From Bacteroidota bacterium (lineage in GTDB: Bacteria; Bacteroidota; Bacteroidia; Chitinophagales; Chitinophagaceae): a stretch of 45,462 bases of DNA. Under the pieces are notes generated by a model, which saw only the letters and a list, made by a program, of their open reading frames with translations, ran no database searches and was not told where the DNA came from. This document shows, in pieces, positions 28,394-36,014 of this stretch. The translations under genes were made by a program, and so were the position numbers. The stretch lies in NCBI GenBank assembly GCA_026391125.1, contig JAPLEO010000045.1, forward strand, positions 1-45,462, written 5' to 3'. Every line of letters starts with the position of its first letter. Positions within the stretch are counted from its first letter, which is position 1.

Positions 28394-29257
28394 TTGATTC
28401 AAAGATCCACCATACAGCTATTACGGATTCCGTTTAGCTTTTTTCTGATGCCAGTGTTTTGGTTTGCGCTAAGCAGTACAGATCATATCGATTGGCAAAG
28501 GGCTGTATTGGTTTTCGTTTTATTGCATGTTTTTCTTTATCCATCCAGCAATGGTTACAACAGTTATAATGATCGGGATACTGAAAGCATTGGCGGACTT
28601 GCCAATCCGATGCAGCCAACAAAACAATTGTATAAAATAACACTTGCTTTAGATCTAGTAGGTTTTGCACTTTCCTTTTTAATAAGTACAGTCTTTGCCG
28701 GATGTTTTCTCTTTTTTATTATTTGCTCTAGGTTATATAGTTGGCGGGGTTTGCGTTTAAAGAAATATCCCATTTTAGGCTATTTGCTGGTAATTAGTAA
28801 TCAAGGCTCCTTAGTTTTTTTTGCGATCGCACATGGTGCTAGTAGTACTCTTACTCTGGATATTCCGTTTTTGCTAATTGTTGCTGCAGGTTTATTAATT
28901 GGCGGATTCTACCCTATCACTCAAATATACCAACACATTCAGGATCGTAAAGATGGGGTCAAAACCATTTCCATACTACTTGGCAAAAGGGGCACGTTTA
29001 TATTTTGCACTGTCCTTTATCTATTAGCTTTTGTATGCCTCTTTTTGTATTATCAATCTGTTCATAGTTTACATAATTTTTGGATTGTTCAACTTTTTTT
29101 CATCCCAGTGGTTCTATATTTTATGAATTGGATGTTAGCGGTCTGGAGAAACCCAGAAAAGGCTGATTTCAAAAACACCATGCGAATGGTTTGGTTGGCA
29201 AGTACTTGCACCAATCTAGCTTTTATTACATTACTAATATTGAATCATTTTGGCTGA
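28394..29257 (+). CDS. UbiA family prenyltransferase
   Basis: Integral membrane enzyme that attaches an isoprenoid chain to an aromatic or other acceptor. The 287-residue protein has about eight hydrophobic helices. The first diphosphate/Mg motif is N56-x-x-N59-D60-R61-D62 and the second is D184-R-K-D187. The start is uncertain: TTG at 28394 begins this model, the next ATG (28448) would remove part of helix 1, and the frame is open further upstream. It lies 29 nt after the macroglobulin gene and overlaps the polyketide synthase gene by 8 nt, so it belongs to the type III PKS operon. The acceptor is probably the PKS product (inference). A role in quinone synthesis is the alternative. Confidence 0.82.
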   Translation: MIQRSTIQLLRIPFSFFLMPVFWFALSSTDHIDWQRAVLVFVLLHVFLYPSSNGYNSYNDRDTESIGGLANPMQPTKQLYKITLALDLVGFALSFLISTVFAGCFLFFIICSRLYSWRGLRLKKYPILGYLLVISNQGSLVFFAIAHGASSTLTLDIPFLLIVAAGLLIGGFYPITQIYQHIQDRKDGVKTISILLGKRGTFIFCTVLYLLAFVCLFLYYQSVHSLHNFWIVQLFFIPVVLYFMNWMLAVWRNPEKADFKNTMRMVWLASTCTNLAFITLLILNHFG

Positions 29258-30335
29258 TATCGTATCTATAGCAACTGCTTCACCAACCTTTGCACACAAG
29301 CAGGAAGATATCCTGCAATACATGCAAAAAGCCTATCAGTTAGATCATGAGGAAAAAAGAAAATTGGCTTTTCTATATCATCATAGTGGTATCGAAACAA
29401 GGCATTCTGTTATTCCTGATTATGGTATTACGCAAACAGACTGGAACTTTTTACCAAAAAATGATCAAGATGCTTTCCCTTCTATTGAGCAGCGAATGGA
29501 ATTGTATAAAAAAAATGCAGCTGCTATTTCAATAGAAGCCATTAGGAAATGTATCGAACCATTTATTTCTGCTGACAAAATCACTCACTTAATTACCATT
29601 AGTTGTACGGGTATGAGTGCTCCAGGATTAGATCTAGAGATCATGGAAGCAATGCAGCTATCCCCCAACCTTTTTCGAACTTCTATTAATTTTATGGGAT
29701 GCTATGCTGCCATACATGGTTTAAAATTGGCAAAATTCATTTGCGATAGCGAACCGAAAGCTCAGGTCGTATTAGTAGCAACTGAATTATGCACCTTGCA
29801 TTTTCAAAAAGAATATACACTAGAAACTGCCTCCAGTAGTCTCTTATTTGCCGATGGCTCTGCAGCTGTTTTAGTAAATAATAATAGCAATTGTCAAAAA
29901 GCATTGCAAATCGAAAGCTTTCATTCACAAGTGGCCTTTCAAGGAAAAAAAGATATGGCTTGGGAAATTAGCAGTAAAGGTTTCTTAATGACATTGAGCA
30001 GTTATATCCCACAACTTATTAAAGAAGATATTGAGTTACTTATTGCTGCAGCGCTTCAGAAAAAAGGCCTTACCATCCAGGATATACCTTATTGGAGTAT
30101 TCATCCTGGCGGTAAAAAGATCGTTGATGTGATCGAACAAAAATTATCGTTAACTGCCGCACAAACAAAATATGCAAGAAAAATATTAGCAGAAAATGGG
30201 AATATGTCTTCTCCCACCATACTTTTTGTATTAAAGGAAATTATGGACTCACCAATTGAATCTGGGGAGCATGTTTTTGGAATAGCATTCGGACCAGGAC
30301 TAACTATGGAAACTTTTCTTTGTAAAAAGAAATAA
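29250..30335 (+). CDS. Type III polyketide synthase
   Basis: Chalcone-synthase-like homodimeric enzyme that extends an acyl-CoA with malonyl-CoA and cyclises the chain to a resorcinol, pyrone or phloroglucinol. The triad is intact: Cys119 in ISCTGMSAPGLD, His285 in WSIHPGGKK and Asn318 in NGNMSSPT. Length (361 aa) is standard. The start is a TTG at 29250. The conserved N-terminus (ADIVSIATASPTFAHKQEDI) begins directly after it and the next ATG is at codon 25, so TTG is well supported. It overlaps the UbiA gene by 8 nt. By analogy with srsA of Streptomyces griseus, a long-chain acyl starter is possible but not shown by sequence. Confidence 0.93.
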   Translation: MADIVSIATASPTFAHKQEDILQYMQKAYQLDHEEKRKLAFLYHHSGIETRHSVIPDYGITQTDWNFLPKNDQDAFPSIEQRMELYKKNAAAISIEAIRKCIEPFISADKITHLITISCTGMSAPGLDLEIMEAMQLSPNLFRTSINFMGCYAAIHGLKLAKFICDSEPKAQVVLVATELCTLHFQKEYTLETASSSLLFADGSAAVLVNNNSNCQKALQIESFHSQVAFQGKKDMAWEISSKGFLMTLSSYIPQLIKEDIELLIAAALQKKGLTIQDIPYWSIHPGGKKIVDVIEQKLSLTAAQTKYARKILAENGNMSSPTILFVLKEIMDSPIESGEHVFGIAFGPGLTMETFLCKKK

Positions 30336-30346
30336 AAGCATTGTAC

Positions 30347-31048
30347 ATGAATTTAAAAAGTCGCTCCTATCAAAAAGAATTGCTCGACGGTGAAGAAATC
30401 CCTTTTGCCGATATTGCTCAAACAATGCGGGAGCTAAATACCATTAATACTTATCTAGGCGGGCACGCCATTACCTTAGAAGGGTTTAAGCAGTTGGTAA
30501 AAGAAAAGAAAGAAATTACGGTTTGCGAAATTGGATGTGGTGGTGGAGATAACTTGGTTGCAATTGTAAAATATTGCAAAGCAAAACTGATTAAGATCCA
30601 TTGTATCGGAATCGATTATAATACCGAATGCATTGCCTTTGCAAAACAAAATGAGTATTTGAAAGAAAATACAGACTTCATTTGTAGCGATTATTCGAAA
30701 GTTCATTTTGAGAACAACCCAGATATTATTTTCTCGAGTTTATTCTGCCATCATTTTACTGATGAAGAACTGATCCTTCAACTTCAATGGATGCAACTGA
30801 ATGCAGGGTTAGGATTTTTTATCAACGATCTTCACCGGCATGGATTGGCTTATTTTTTAATAAAATTATTGACACAGGTATTTTCAAAATCATACTTGGT
30901 AAAGAACGATGCCTGCTTAAGTGTTGCTCGGGGATTTAAAAAAATGGATTGGCAAAAGCTATTTTCAAAAGCAGGGATCATTCATTATCAAATGAATTGG
31001 AAATGGGCTTTTAGATACTTAATTGTAAATGAACATGACCCTAAATGA
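30347..31048 (+). CDS. Class I SAM-dependent methyltransferase of the PKS operon
   Basis: Predicted to methylate the polyketide product on O or C. The SAM-binding motif I is VCEIGCGGGDNL (about residues 59-70 from the ATG at 30347), followed by the acidic motif II in CIGIDYNTEC. I prefer the ATG at 30347 to the TTG two codons upstream. The protein has 233 residues. It begins 11 nt after the PKS stop, and its stop overlaps the start of the FAD oxidoreductase gene (ATGA). The position corresponds to srsB, although srsB-type enzymes can belong to another methyltransferase family. The methyl acceptor is inferred from context only. Confidence 0.85.
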   Translation: MNLKSRSYQKELLDGEEIPFADIAQTMRELNTINTYLGGHAITLEGFKQLVKEKKEITVCEIGCGGGDNLVAIVKYCKAKLIKIHCIGIDYNTECIAFAKQNEYLKENTDFICSDYSKVHFENNPDIIFSSLFCHHFTDEELILQLQWMQLNAGLGFFINDLHRHGLAYFLIKLLTQVFSKSYLVKNDACLSVARGFKKMDWQKLFSKAGIIHYQMNWKWAFRYLIVNEHDPK

Positions 31049-32178
31049 AACAGGATTTTGATATAGCAGTAGTAGGCGGCGGCTTGGCTGGTTTAGCTCT
31101 GTCTATCCAGTGTGTGGATGCAGGATACCAAACAATTTTATTCGAAAAAGAAACATATCCTTTTCATAAAGTCTGTGGCGAATATATCAGTAATGAATCC
31201 CTGCCCTTTTTAGAAAAAATCGGTGTTCCCATTTCATCTTGGGGGCTGTCAAACATTAACGAGTTGAAAATATCTGCTCCTAATGGAAATGCCTACCAAT
31301 TTTCGTTGCCACTTGGTGGATTTGGAGTAAGCAGATATAAACTAGATGAATACTTATATCGCATCGCATTAAGCAAAGGCGTTACAGTAATGACGGGCAC
31401 AAAAGTGCATGACATTATTTTCAAAAAAGATGGGTTTGAAATCAAAACTGATGAAGGCGTTTATTACAGCAAACTTGCAGCAGGTAGTTTTGGCAAAAGG
31501 AGCAATCTTGATATTCATATGTCTCGCCCATTTGCAAAAGCAAAACCAAATGCACTGAATAATTTTATTGGTGTAAAATACCATATCCGATATCTTCATC
31601 CAATAAATCAAATAGCATTACATAATTTTAATAATGGGTACTGTGGCATTGAGGCAATTGAAAATGGAGATTGTTGTTTGTGTTATTTAACAACTGCAGA
31701 AAATCTTAAAAAATCAGGGAATAGTATTCCATCTTTGGAACAAAATATTCTTTGGAAGAATCCTTTGTTGAAAGACATTTTTCGCAACGCAGAATTCATT
31801 TATAAAAAACCGTTCACCATATCTCAAGTAAGTTTTGAAAAAAAATCGCAAATTGAGGATCATCTTCTTTGTGTAGGTGATGCTGCTGGCATGATTACTC
31901 CCCTATGTGGGAATGGCATGAGCATGGCCTTGCACGGCAGTAAAATTGCTTTTCAAAATATTGATTATTATTTCAAGAATCAGCAAGACCGTGCAGTATT
32001 AGAATCTGACTATGAGCAGCAATGGAAAAAACAATTTGCCAATAGAATTTTTGCGGGCAGAACCTTACAACGCCTATTTGGTAACGAGCATATGACGAAT
32101 TATTTTTTACAGTTCATGCAAAATTTTCCTGCGCTGTCTAGTAAATTGATCAACGCTACTCACGGTAAACCATTCTAA
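31045..32178 (+). CDS. FAD-dependent oxidoreductase of the PKS operon (geranylgeranyl-reductase/hydroxylase-like)
   Basis: Flavoprotein with the N-terminal FAD motif VVGGGLAGLALS (residues 9-20), the segment FEKETYPFHKVCGEYIS (33-49) and the second FAD motif GDAAGMITPLCGNGMS (278-293). The YPxxKVCGE signature is typical of the geranylgeranyl reductase branch of group A flavoproteins, which also contains aromatic hydroxylases and halogenases. It may hydroxylate the aromatic ring to a quinol, as SrsC does, or saturate a prenyl chain; sequence alone does not decide. Length is 377 aa. The start overlaps the methyltransferase stop by 4 nt (ATGA), indicating translational coupling. Confidence 0.83.
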   Translation: MKQDFDIAVVGGGLAGLALSIQCVDAGYQTILFEKETYPFHKVCGEYISNESLPFLEKIGVPISSWGLSNINELKISAPNGNAYQFSLPLGGFGVSRYKLDEYLYRIALSKGVTVMTGTKVHDIIFKKDGFEIKTDEGVYYSKLAAGSFGKRSNLDIHMSRPFAKAKPNALNNFIGVKYHIRYLHPINQIALHNFNNGYCGIEAIENGDCCLCYLTTAENLKKSGNSIPSLEQNILWKNPLLKDIFRNAEFIYKKPFTISQVSFEKKSQIEDHLLCVGDAAGMITPLCGNGMSMALHGSKIAFQNIDYYFKNQQDRAVLESDYEQQWKKQFANRIFAGRTLQRLFGNEHMTNYFLQFMQNFPALSSKLINATHGKPF

Positions 32179-32215
32179 TTGTTTAGATTCAGAATATTTG
32201 ACGAATTTCGCATTC

Positions 32216-33271
32216 ATGCAAGTTGATTATATCATTGTGGGACAAGGCCTCAGTGGAACATTCCTTAGTTGGAATTTGATTTCTGCCGGCAAAACGGTAT
32301 TAGTGATCGATGATGATCAGCCATCCTCATCTACAAAAGTAGCAAGTGGTGTAATAAATCCGGTTACTGGAAGAAGGATCGTGCGTACCTGGGAAATTGA
32401 AAAACTATTACCCTTTGCTTGGAATGCTTATGATGTTTTGGGAAAAGAATTAGGAGTTGAACTGGTTAGAAAGTGTAATATCTTGAACTTCCATTCTACC
32501 CCACAAATGGAACTGGCTTTTCGAGAGAGAATGCCAGAAGAAAAAGAATATTTGCGTTTACCAGAAGATCAAGAAGCATGGCGTGCTTATTTTAATTTCC
32601 CTTTTAGTATTGGAGAAATTGATCCTTGCTTGTTGATCGAATTGCATAGTATGCTGAGTGGTTGGAGAAAAAAATTAGCTGGGGCTAATGCATTACTAAC
32701 AACACGTTTTGAGTGGACCGAATGTCAGATCGAACCCGATCATGTGAGGTATCAGAATCATACCGCACATAAAATAATTTTCTGTGAAGGAACAGAAGGG
32801 ATCGACAATCGGTATTTCAGTTCTTTGCCCTATGCAAGAAATAAAGGTGAAGCCATTATTGCAGACATTCCTGATTTACCTAGAACCAATATCTATAAAC
32901 AGGGGTTAAGCTTAGTTCCTTGGCACAACAATCTTTGGTGGATTGGATCAACCTATGAGTGGAATTTTTCTGACTTAAATCCTACTGTTGAATTTAGAAG
33001 AAATGCGCAAACCCAATTATTCCACTGGTTAAAATTGCCTTTCGAAATAGTTGATCATATTGCATCTGAGCGACCAGCGAATATGGAACGAAGACCTTTT
33101 GTTGGCTTGCATCCCATTCATCAATCTGTGGGCTTATTTAATGGCATGGGTACAAAGGGGTGCTCATTGGCTCCTTATTATGCCAAACAGTTTTCTGATT
33201 ATCTGATCAATCAAACACCGATGGAGCCATTGGTAGACATCCATCGCTTTAAAAAGATTTTAAGTCGCTAA
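32216..33271 (+). CDS. FAD-binding oxidoreductase of the D-amino-acid oxidase fold
   Basis: I choose the ATG at 32216, which directly precedes the beta strand of the FAD motif VDYIIVGQGLSGTFLSW; a TTG six codons upstream is possible. The protein has 351 residues. The VASGVINPVTGRRIVRTWEI segment (about residues 38-57) and the C-terminal substrate/FAD segment VGLFNGMGTKGCSLAPYYA support a DAO-type fold (glycine-oxidase or ThiO-like). The substrate is unknown. It follows the PKS operon by 37 nt on the same strand, so co-transcription is possible, but a role in that pathway is not evident. Confidence 0.75.
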   Translation: MQVDYIIVGQGLSGTFLSWNLISAGKTVLVIDDDQPSSSTKVASGVINPVTGRRIVRTWEIEKLLPFAWNAYDVLGKELGVELVRKCNILNFHSTPQMELAFRERMPEEKEYLRLPEDQEAWRAYFNFPFSIGEIDPCLLIELHSMLSGWRKKLAGANALLTTRFEWTECQIEPDHVRYQNHTAHKIIFCEGTEGIDNRYFSSLPYARNKGEAIIADIPDLPRTNIYKQGLSLVPWHNNLWWIGSTYEWNFSDLNPTVEFRRNAQTQLFHWLKLPFEIVDHIASERPANMERRPFVGLHPIHQSVGLFNGMGTKGCSLAPYYAKQFSDYLINQTPMEPLVDIHRFKKILSR

Positions 33272-33322
33272 TTCATCACAAAAAATTAATTTAGCTGAAT
33301 CTTCCAATTTTAACTGTTAAGC

Positions 33323-33796
33323 ATGGGCAATCTGGCTAATGAAAATGTTTTTGAGGTATCAACCAATGAGCACCCAACCTTTACTGCAATTCCTGTAGAA
33401 CCCAATGAGCCCATTTATAATATTCCATTGCATTATCGCAAGATGGAAAACCTACATATTGTTTTTTGGTTATTCAAAGATGTGGCTTGGTGTATGGTTT
33501 GGAAACCACTTGGAATTGCCATGATCTTTCCAACTTTAATTGTATCAATTATCATTGCTTGGAGAACCCGTCAATACGTTTCTGAACTCTGCCATAATCT
33601 GGCTATCACCATTTGGATCACCGCAAACTCGTATTGGATGATCAGTGAATTCATTGGTTTTGATACGCATCCGCTATTTGGAGCTTTCACTATGAAACAC
33701 TTAGCCATTATCCCTTTTAGTATCGGATTACTGATTTTAGGCTTTTACTATCTGATCTGGAAGCCTCGCCATAAAGAGGAACTTGAAACAATGTAG
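33323..33796 (+). CDS. Small integral membrane protein of unknown function
   Basis: A 157-residue protein with three or four predicted membrane helices, about 52-78 (two short segments around VWKPLGIAMIFPTLIVSIII), 90-110 and 125-145. The 45-residue N-terminus is hydrophilic, with a Pro/Asn-rich stretch, and the end is basic and cytoplasmic-looking (KPRHKEELETM). The motif FKDVAWCMVWKPLG looks conserved-protein-like. I do not recognise the family. It starts 51 nt after the oxidoreductase gene and may be the last gene of this plus-strand run. Confidence 0.65.
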   Translation: MGNLANENVFEVSTNEHPTFTAIPVEPNEPIYNIPLHYRKMENLHIVFWLFKDVAWCMVWKPLGIAMIFPTLIVSIIIAWRTRQYVSELCHNLAITIWITANSYWMISEFIGFDTHPLFGAFTMKHLAIIPFSIGLLILGFYYLIWKPRHKEELETM

Positions 33797-34180
33797 CAAA
33801 TTTCGACACTTTTTTGGCTGTTTTACCATTCTTCACACATACTTTACCACTGGTATGAATGCGAGTCCCGCTAGACCCGTATCCCCTTTGAAGCAGCACT
33901 GCTATCACTATATCTTTACTGTATCAAAGTAAACGGAGCCAGTCTCCCAACCACATGAACCACTTATTAGAATTTCTATTTGCTCGTTGCAGACAGCGTG
34001 TAAAAGCCCCTGAAATTCACCGACTATAAATACTCGGCAAAATCCATCAAAAAATTTAAAGTAACCGAAAGCACTAACCAGCCTTAAGCGGGTTAACTTT
34101 AGCAACAATAAATATTTTGATGGTGGTCGAAAAACGACCCGAACATCAACCAAATTAGAAAACTGACACTTATGTATACC
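33797..34180. other. 384-nt region without a credible gene
   Basis: It contains two open frames on the minus strand (33717-33908 from a GTG, and 33908-34153) that abut in different frames. Also present are a hairpin with arms GGTCG/CGACC and an A5 loop (34125-34139), and a palindrome-like TAACC..GGTTA around CTTAAG (34075-34095). The sequence is less AT-rich than the other spacers. I could not identify a tRNA, regulatory RNA or mobile-element end. Confidence 0.4.
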
Positions 34181-34513
34181 ATGAAACCGATCGTATTAGC
34201 GATTTTGGGAGGCGCTGCCTTATTATATTTAATTTCTTGCCAAGACCCTCAGCCCAATGAGGACGTCACCAACACAGTCAACAAATCAGGTGCTATTGAA
34301 AGCTCTGTGAAAGTAGAACACATAGATAGTCTTTATGATGTTCTAGTAACCACACACGCAGTATGGGCACACGATAGTTTGATCAAAAATATTGTTTACC
34401 GCGATACCCTTCCAAACTTGGGTATCCATCATACCTATGCTGAAAATCAGGATGGCGATACAAAAGCCGTTTCAGTAAAAAAGGATTATGAAATTTATAT
34501 CACCGTTAAGTAA
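34181..34513 (+). CDS. Small lipoprotein of unknown function
   Basis: A protein of about 110 residues, started at the ATG at 34181 because that gives a compact lipoprotein signal (MKPIVLAILGGAALLYLISC; lipid-modified Cys20). The mature part is hydrophilic, with an Asp/Asn-rich start (QDPQPNEDVTNTVN) and a likely beta-rich C-terminus (DTKAVSVKKDYEIYITV). No known domain recognised. Its stop is 6 nt before the next lipoprotein gene, so both are probably in one transcript with the ATP-grasp gene that follows. Confidence 0.65.
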   Translation: MKPIVLAILGGAALLYLISCQDPQPNEDVTNTVNKSGAIESSVKVEHIDSLYDVLVTTHAVWAHDSLIKNIVYRDTLPNLGIHHTYAENQDGDTKAVSVKKDYEIYITVK

Positions 34514-34519
34514 GGAACA

Positions 34520-34858
34520 ATGAAGAAAACAAAATATATACAACTAGTGTTGATCACGGCAGCTTTAGCAAGTTGTAATCAGGCCAAGAAACCTGATTGG
34601 GATGATAATGCAAAAATGCATATTCGAAGCGATTCAACAGCTCCTTATACCAATGTGCACCATCATAGTGGTATTGGAACAGCTTTGCTTTGGTATTATG
34701 CATTTAGACCTTATGGCAATTACAACAACGGCTTTTATCAGCGTGCTGGCTATTATTCAGGTGCGATATTTCCGAGTTCCAATATTGGTTCTAATGGATT
34801 TAAAAGTGCTGTAACTAGAGGTGGATTTGGAAGAAGCGGATTTAGTGTTTCTTCATAA
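34520..34858 (+). CDS. Small lipoprotein with YgiB/DUF1190-like TRGGFG tail
   Basis: A 112-residue lipoprotein: signal MKKTKYIQLVLITAALASC with lipobox LASC (Cys19). The mature part is rich in Tyr, Phe, Gly and Asn (WYYAFRPYGNYNNGFYQRAGYY). The C-terminal segment VTRGGFGRSG has the TRGGFG motif (residues 99-104) that I know from the C-terminal part of E. coli YgiB/YjfM (DUF1190) lipoproteins. Those are encoded next to glutathionylspermidine-synthase-like ygiC/yjfC, exactly as here. I therefore infer a short YgiB analogue; outside this motif similarity is slight. An AAGGAA sequence just before the ATG is a plausible ribosome binding site. Function unknown. Confidence 0.65.
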   Translation: MKKTKYIQLVLITAALASCNQAKKPDWDDNAKMHIRSDSTAPYTNVHHHSGIGTALLWYYAFRPYGNYNNGFYQRAGYYSGAIFPSSNIGSNGFKSAVTRGGFGRSGFSVSS

Positions 34859-34875
34859 AATTATTATTAGAAAAA

Positions 34876-36006
34876 ATGAAAAGAAATCAAATATCTGCCA
34901 GAAATAACTGGCAGAATGAAGTTGAGAAATTAGGCTTTGGTTTTCATAGCACCAATGTTCCTTACTGGGACGAATCGGTTTATTATAGTTTTGAAATGCC
35001 AGAAATTTTGGCGATCGAAAAAGCTACCAATGAATTATGGGATCTATGTTTGGGTGCAGTGCAACACGTGATGGATGAAAATTTGTATAGCAAATTCAAT
35101 ATTCCAGAATGGGCCATTCCTATGATCGAAAAAAGTTGGACAGAAGACCATCCTGCGATTTATGGCAGGTTTGATTTGTGTTATAAGGATGGACAAATCA
35201 AGTTATTAGAATTCAATGCAGACACACCCACAAGTTTATACGAAGCTGGAATTGTACAATGGTTTTGGCTACAAGACTTTGACAAAAGCAAAGACCAATT
35301 CAATAGTGTGCATGAAAAATTGATCAACTACTGGAAGTATTTAAAAAACTATTTGAATCCCGGGGTACTTCACTTTAGTTGTTTAAAAGAAACATTAGAA
35401 GACTTAACGAATACGGAGTACTTGCGCGACTGCGCGATTCAAGCAGGCATAGAAACCAAATTAGTTTTTGTTGATGACATTGGATGGGATGAGGATGGAA
35501 AACAATTTCTAGATCTAGAAAATGAGCCCATCAATAATATTTTCAAACTCTATCCTTGGGAATGGATCTTAGCAGAATCATTTGGTAAGAATATTCCAAA
35601 CGATACCAATAGAGCATTATGGATTGAGCCAGCATGGAAAATGATTTTATCTAACAAAGCTATCCTTCCAATTCTTTGGGAGCTCTATCCAGATTGCCCT
35701 TATTTATTACCTGCCTATTTTGAAGAAGGAAAGCTTACTAATTATGTGAAGAAACCGATTCTCTCAAGAGAAGGTGCCAATATCGATCTGGTGATGAAAA
35801 ACATGTCGCTTGCTAAAACCGATGGCCAATATGGCAATGAAGGTTTTATCTATCAAGAGTTGTTTACACTTCCAAACTATGCAGATCATTATCCTGTGAT
35901 TGGGTCTTGGGTAATTGGCCAGGAAGCTGCAGGCATGGGCATTAGAGAAGCCGACAGTTTAATTACGGATAACAAAAGCAGATTTGTTCCACACTTGATT
36001 CAGTAA
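34876..36006 (+). CDS. Glutathionylspermidine synthase family ATP-grasp enzyme (YgiC/YjfC-like)
   Basis: ATP-grasp amidoligase of the glutathionylspermidine synthase family. Characteristic segments are IYGRFDLCYKDGQIKLLEFN with the following ADTPTSLYEAG (about residues 94-126), KLYPWEWILAE, KPILSREGANI (about 293-303) and the C-terminal GSWVIGQEAAGMGIRE. The 376-residue length matches the stand-alone synthetase domain; the N-terminal CHAP amidase of E. coli Gsp is absent. YgiC-type members are not shown to make glutathionylspermidine, and the substrate here is unknown. It follows the YgiB-like lipoprotein by 17 nt, a conserved pairing. It converges on the MFS gene with 8 nt between stops. Confidence 0.88.
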   Translation: MKRNQISARNNWQNEVEKLGFGFHSTNVPYWDESVYYSFEMPEILAIEKATNELWDLCLGAVQHVMDENLYSKFNIPEWAIPMIEKSWTEDHPAIYGRFDLCYKDGQIKLLEFNADTPTSLYEAGIVQWFWLQDFDKSKDQFNSVHEKLINYWKYLKNYLNPGVLHFSCLKETLEDLTNTEYLRDCAIQAGIETKLVFVDDIGWDEDGKQFLDLENEPINNIFKLYPWEWILAESFGKNIPNDTNRALWIEPAWKMILSNKAILPILWELYPDCPYLLPAYFEEGKLTNYVKKPILSREGANIDLVMKNMSLAKTDGQYGNEGFIYQELFTLPNYADHYPVIGSWVIGQEAAGMGIREADSLITDNKSRFVPHLIQ

Positions 36007-36014
36007 TAAAATAT

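Noticed and set aside
34071..34100. Integron attC-like palindrome (CTAACCAGCC..GCGGGTTAAC)
   Set aside because: The flanking bases do not fit the GTTRRRY / RYYYAAC core sites on either strand, and no integrase is in the window.
33717..34153. Two minus-strand open frames (63 and 81 codons) as genes
   Set aside because: They abut in different frames, one starts from a GTG and overlaps the end of a plus-strand gene, and no domain or signal is recognisable. Kept only as an unexplained region.
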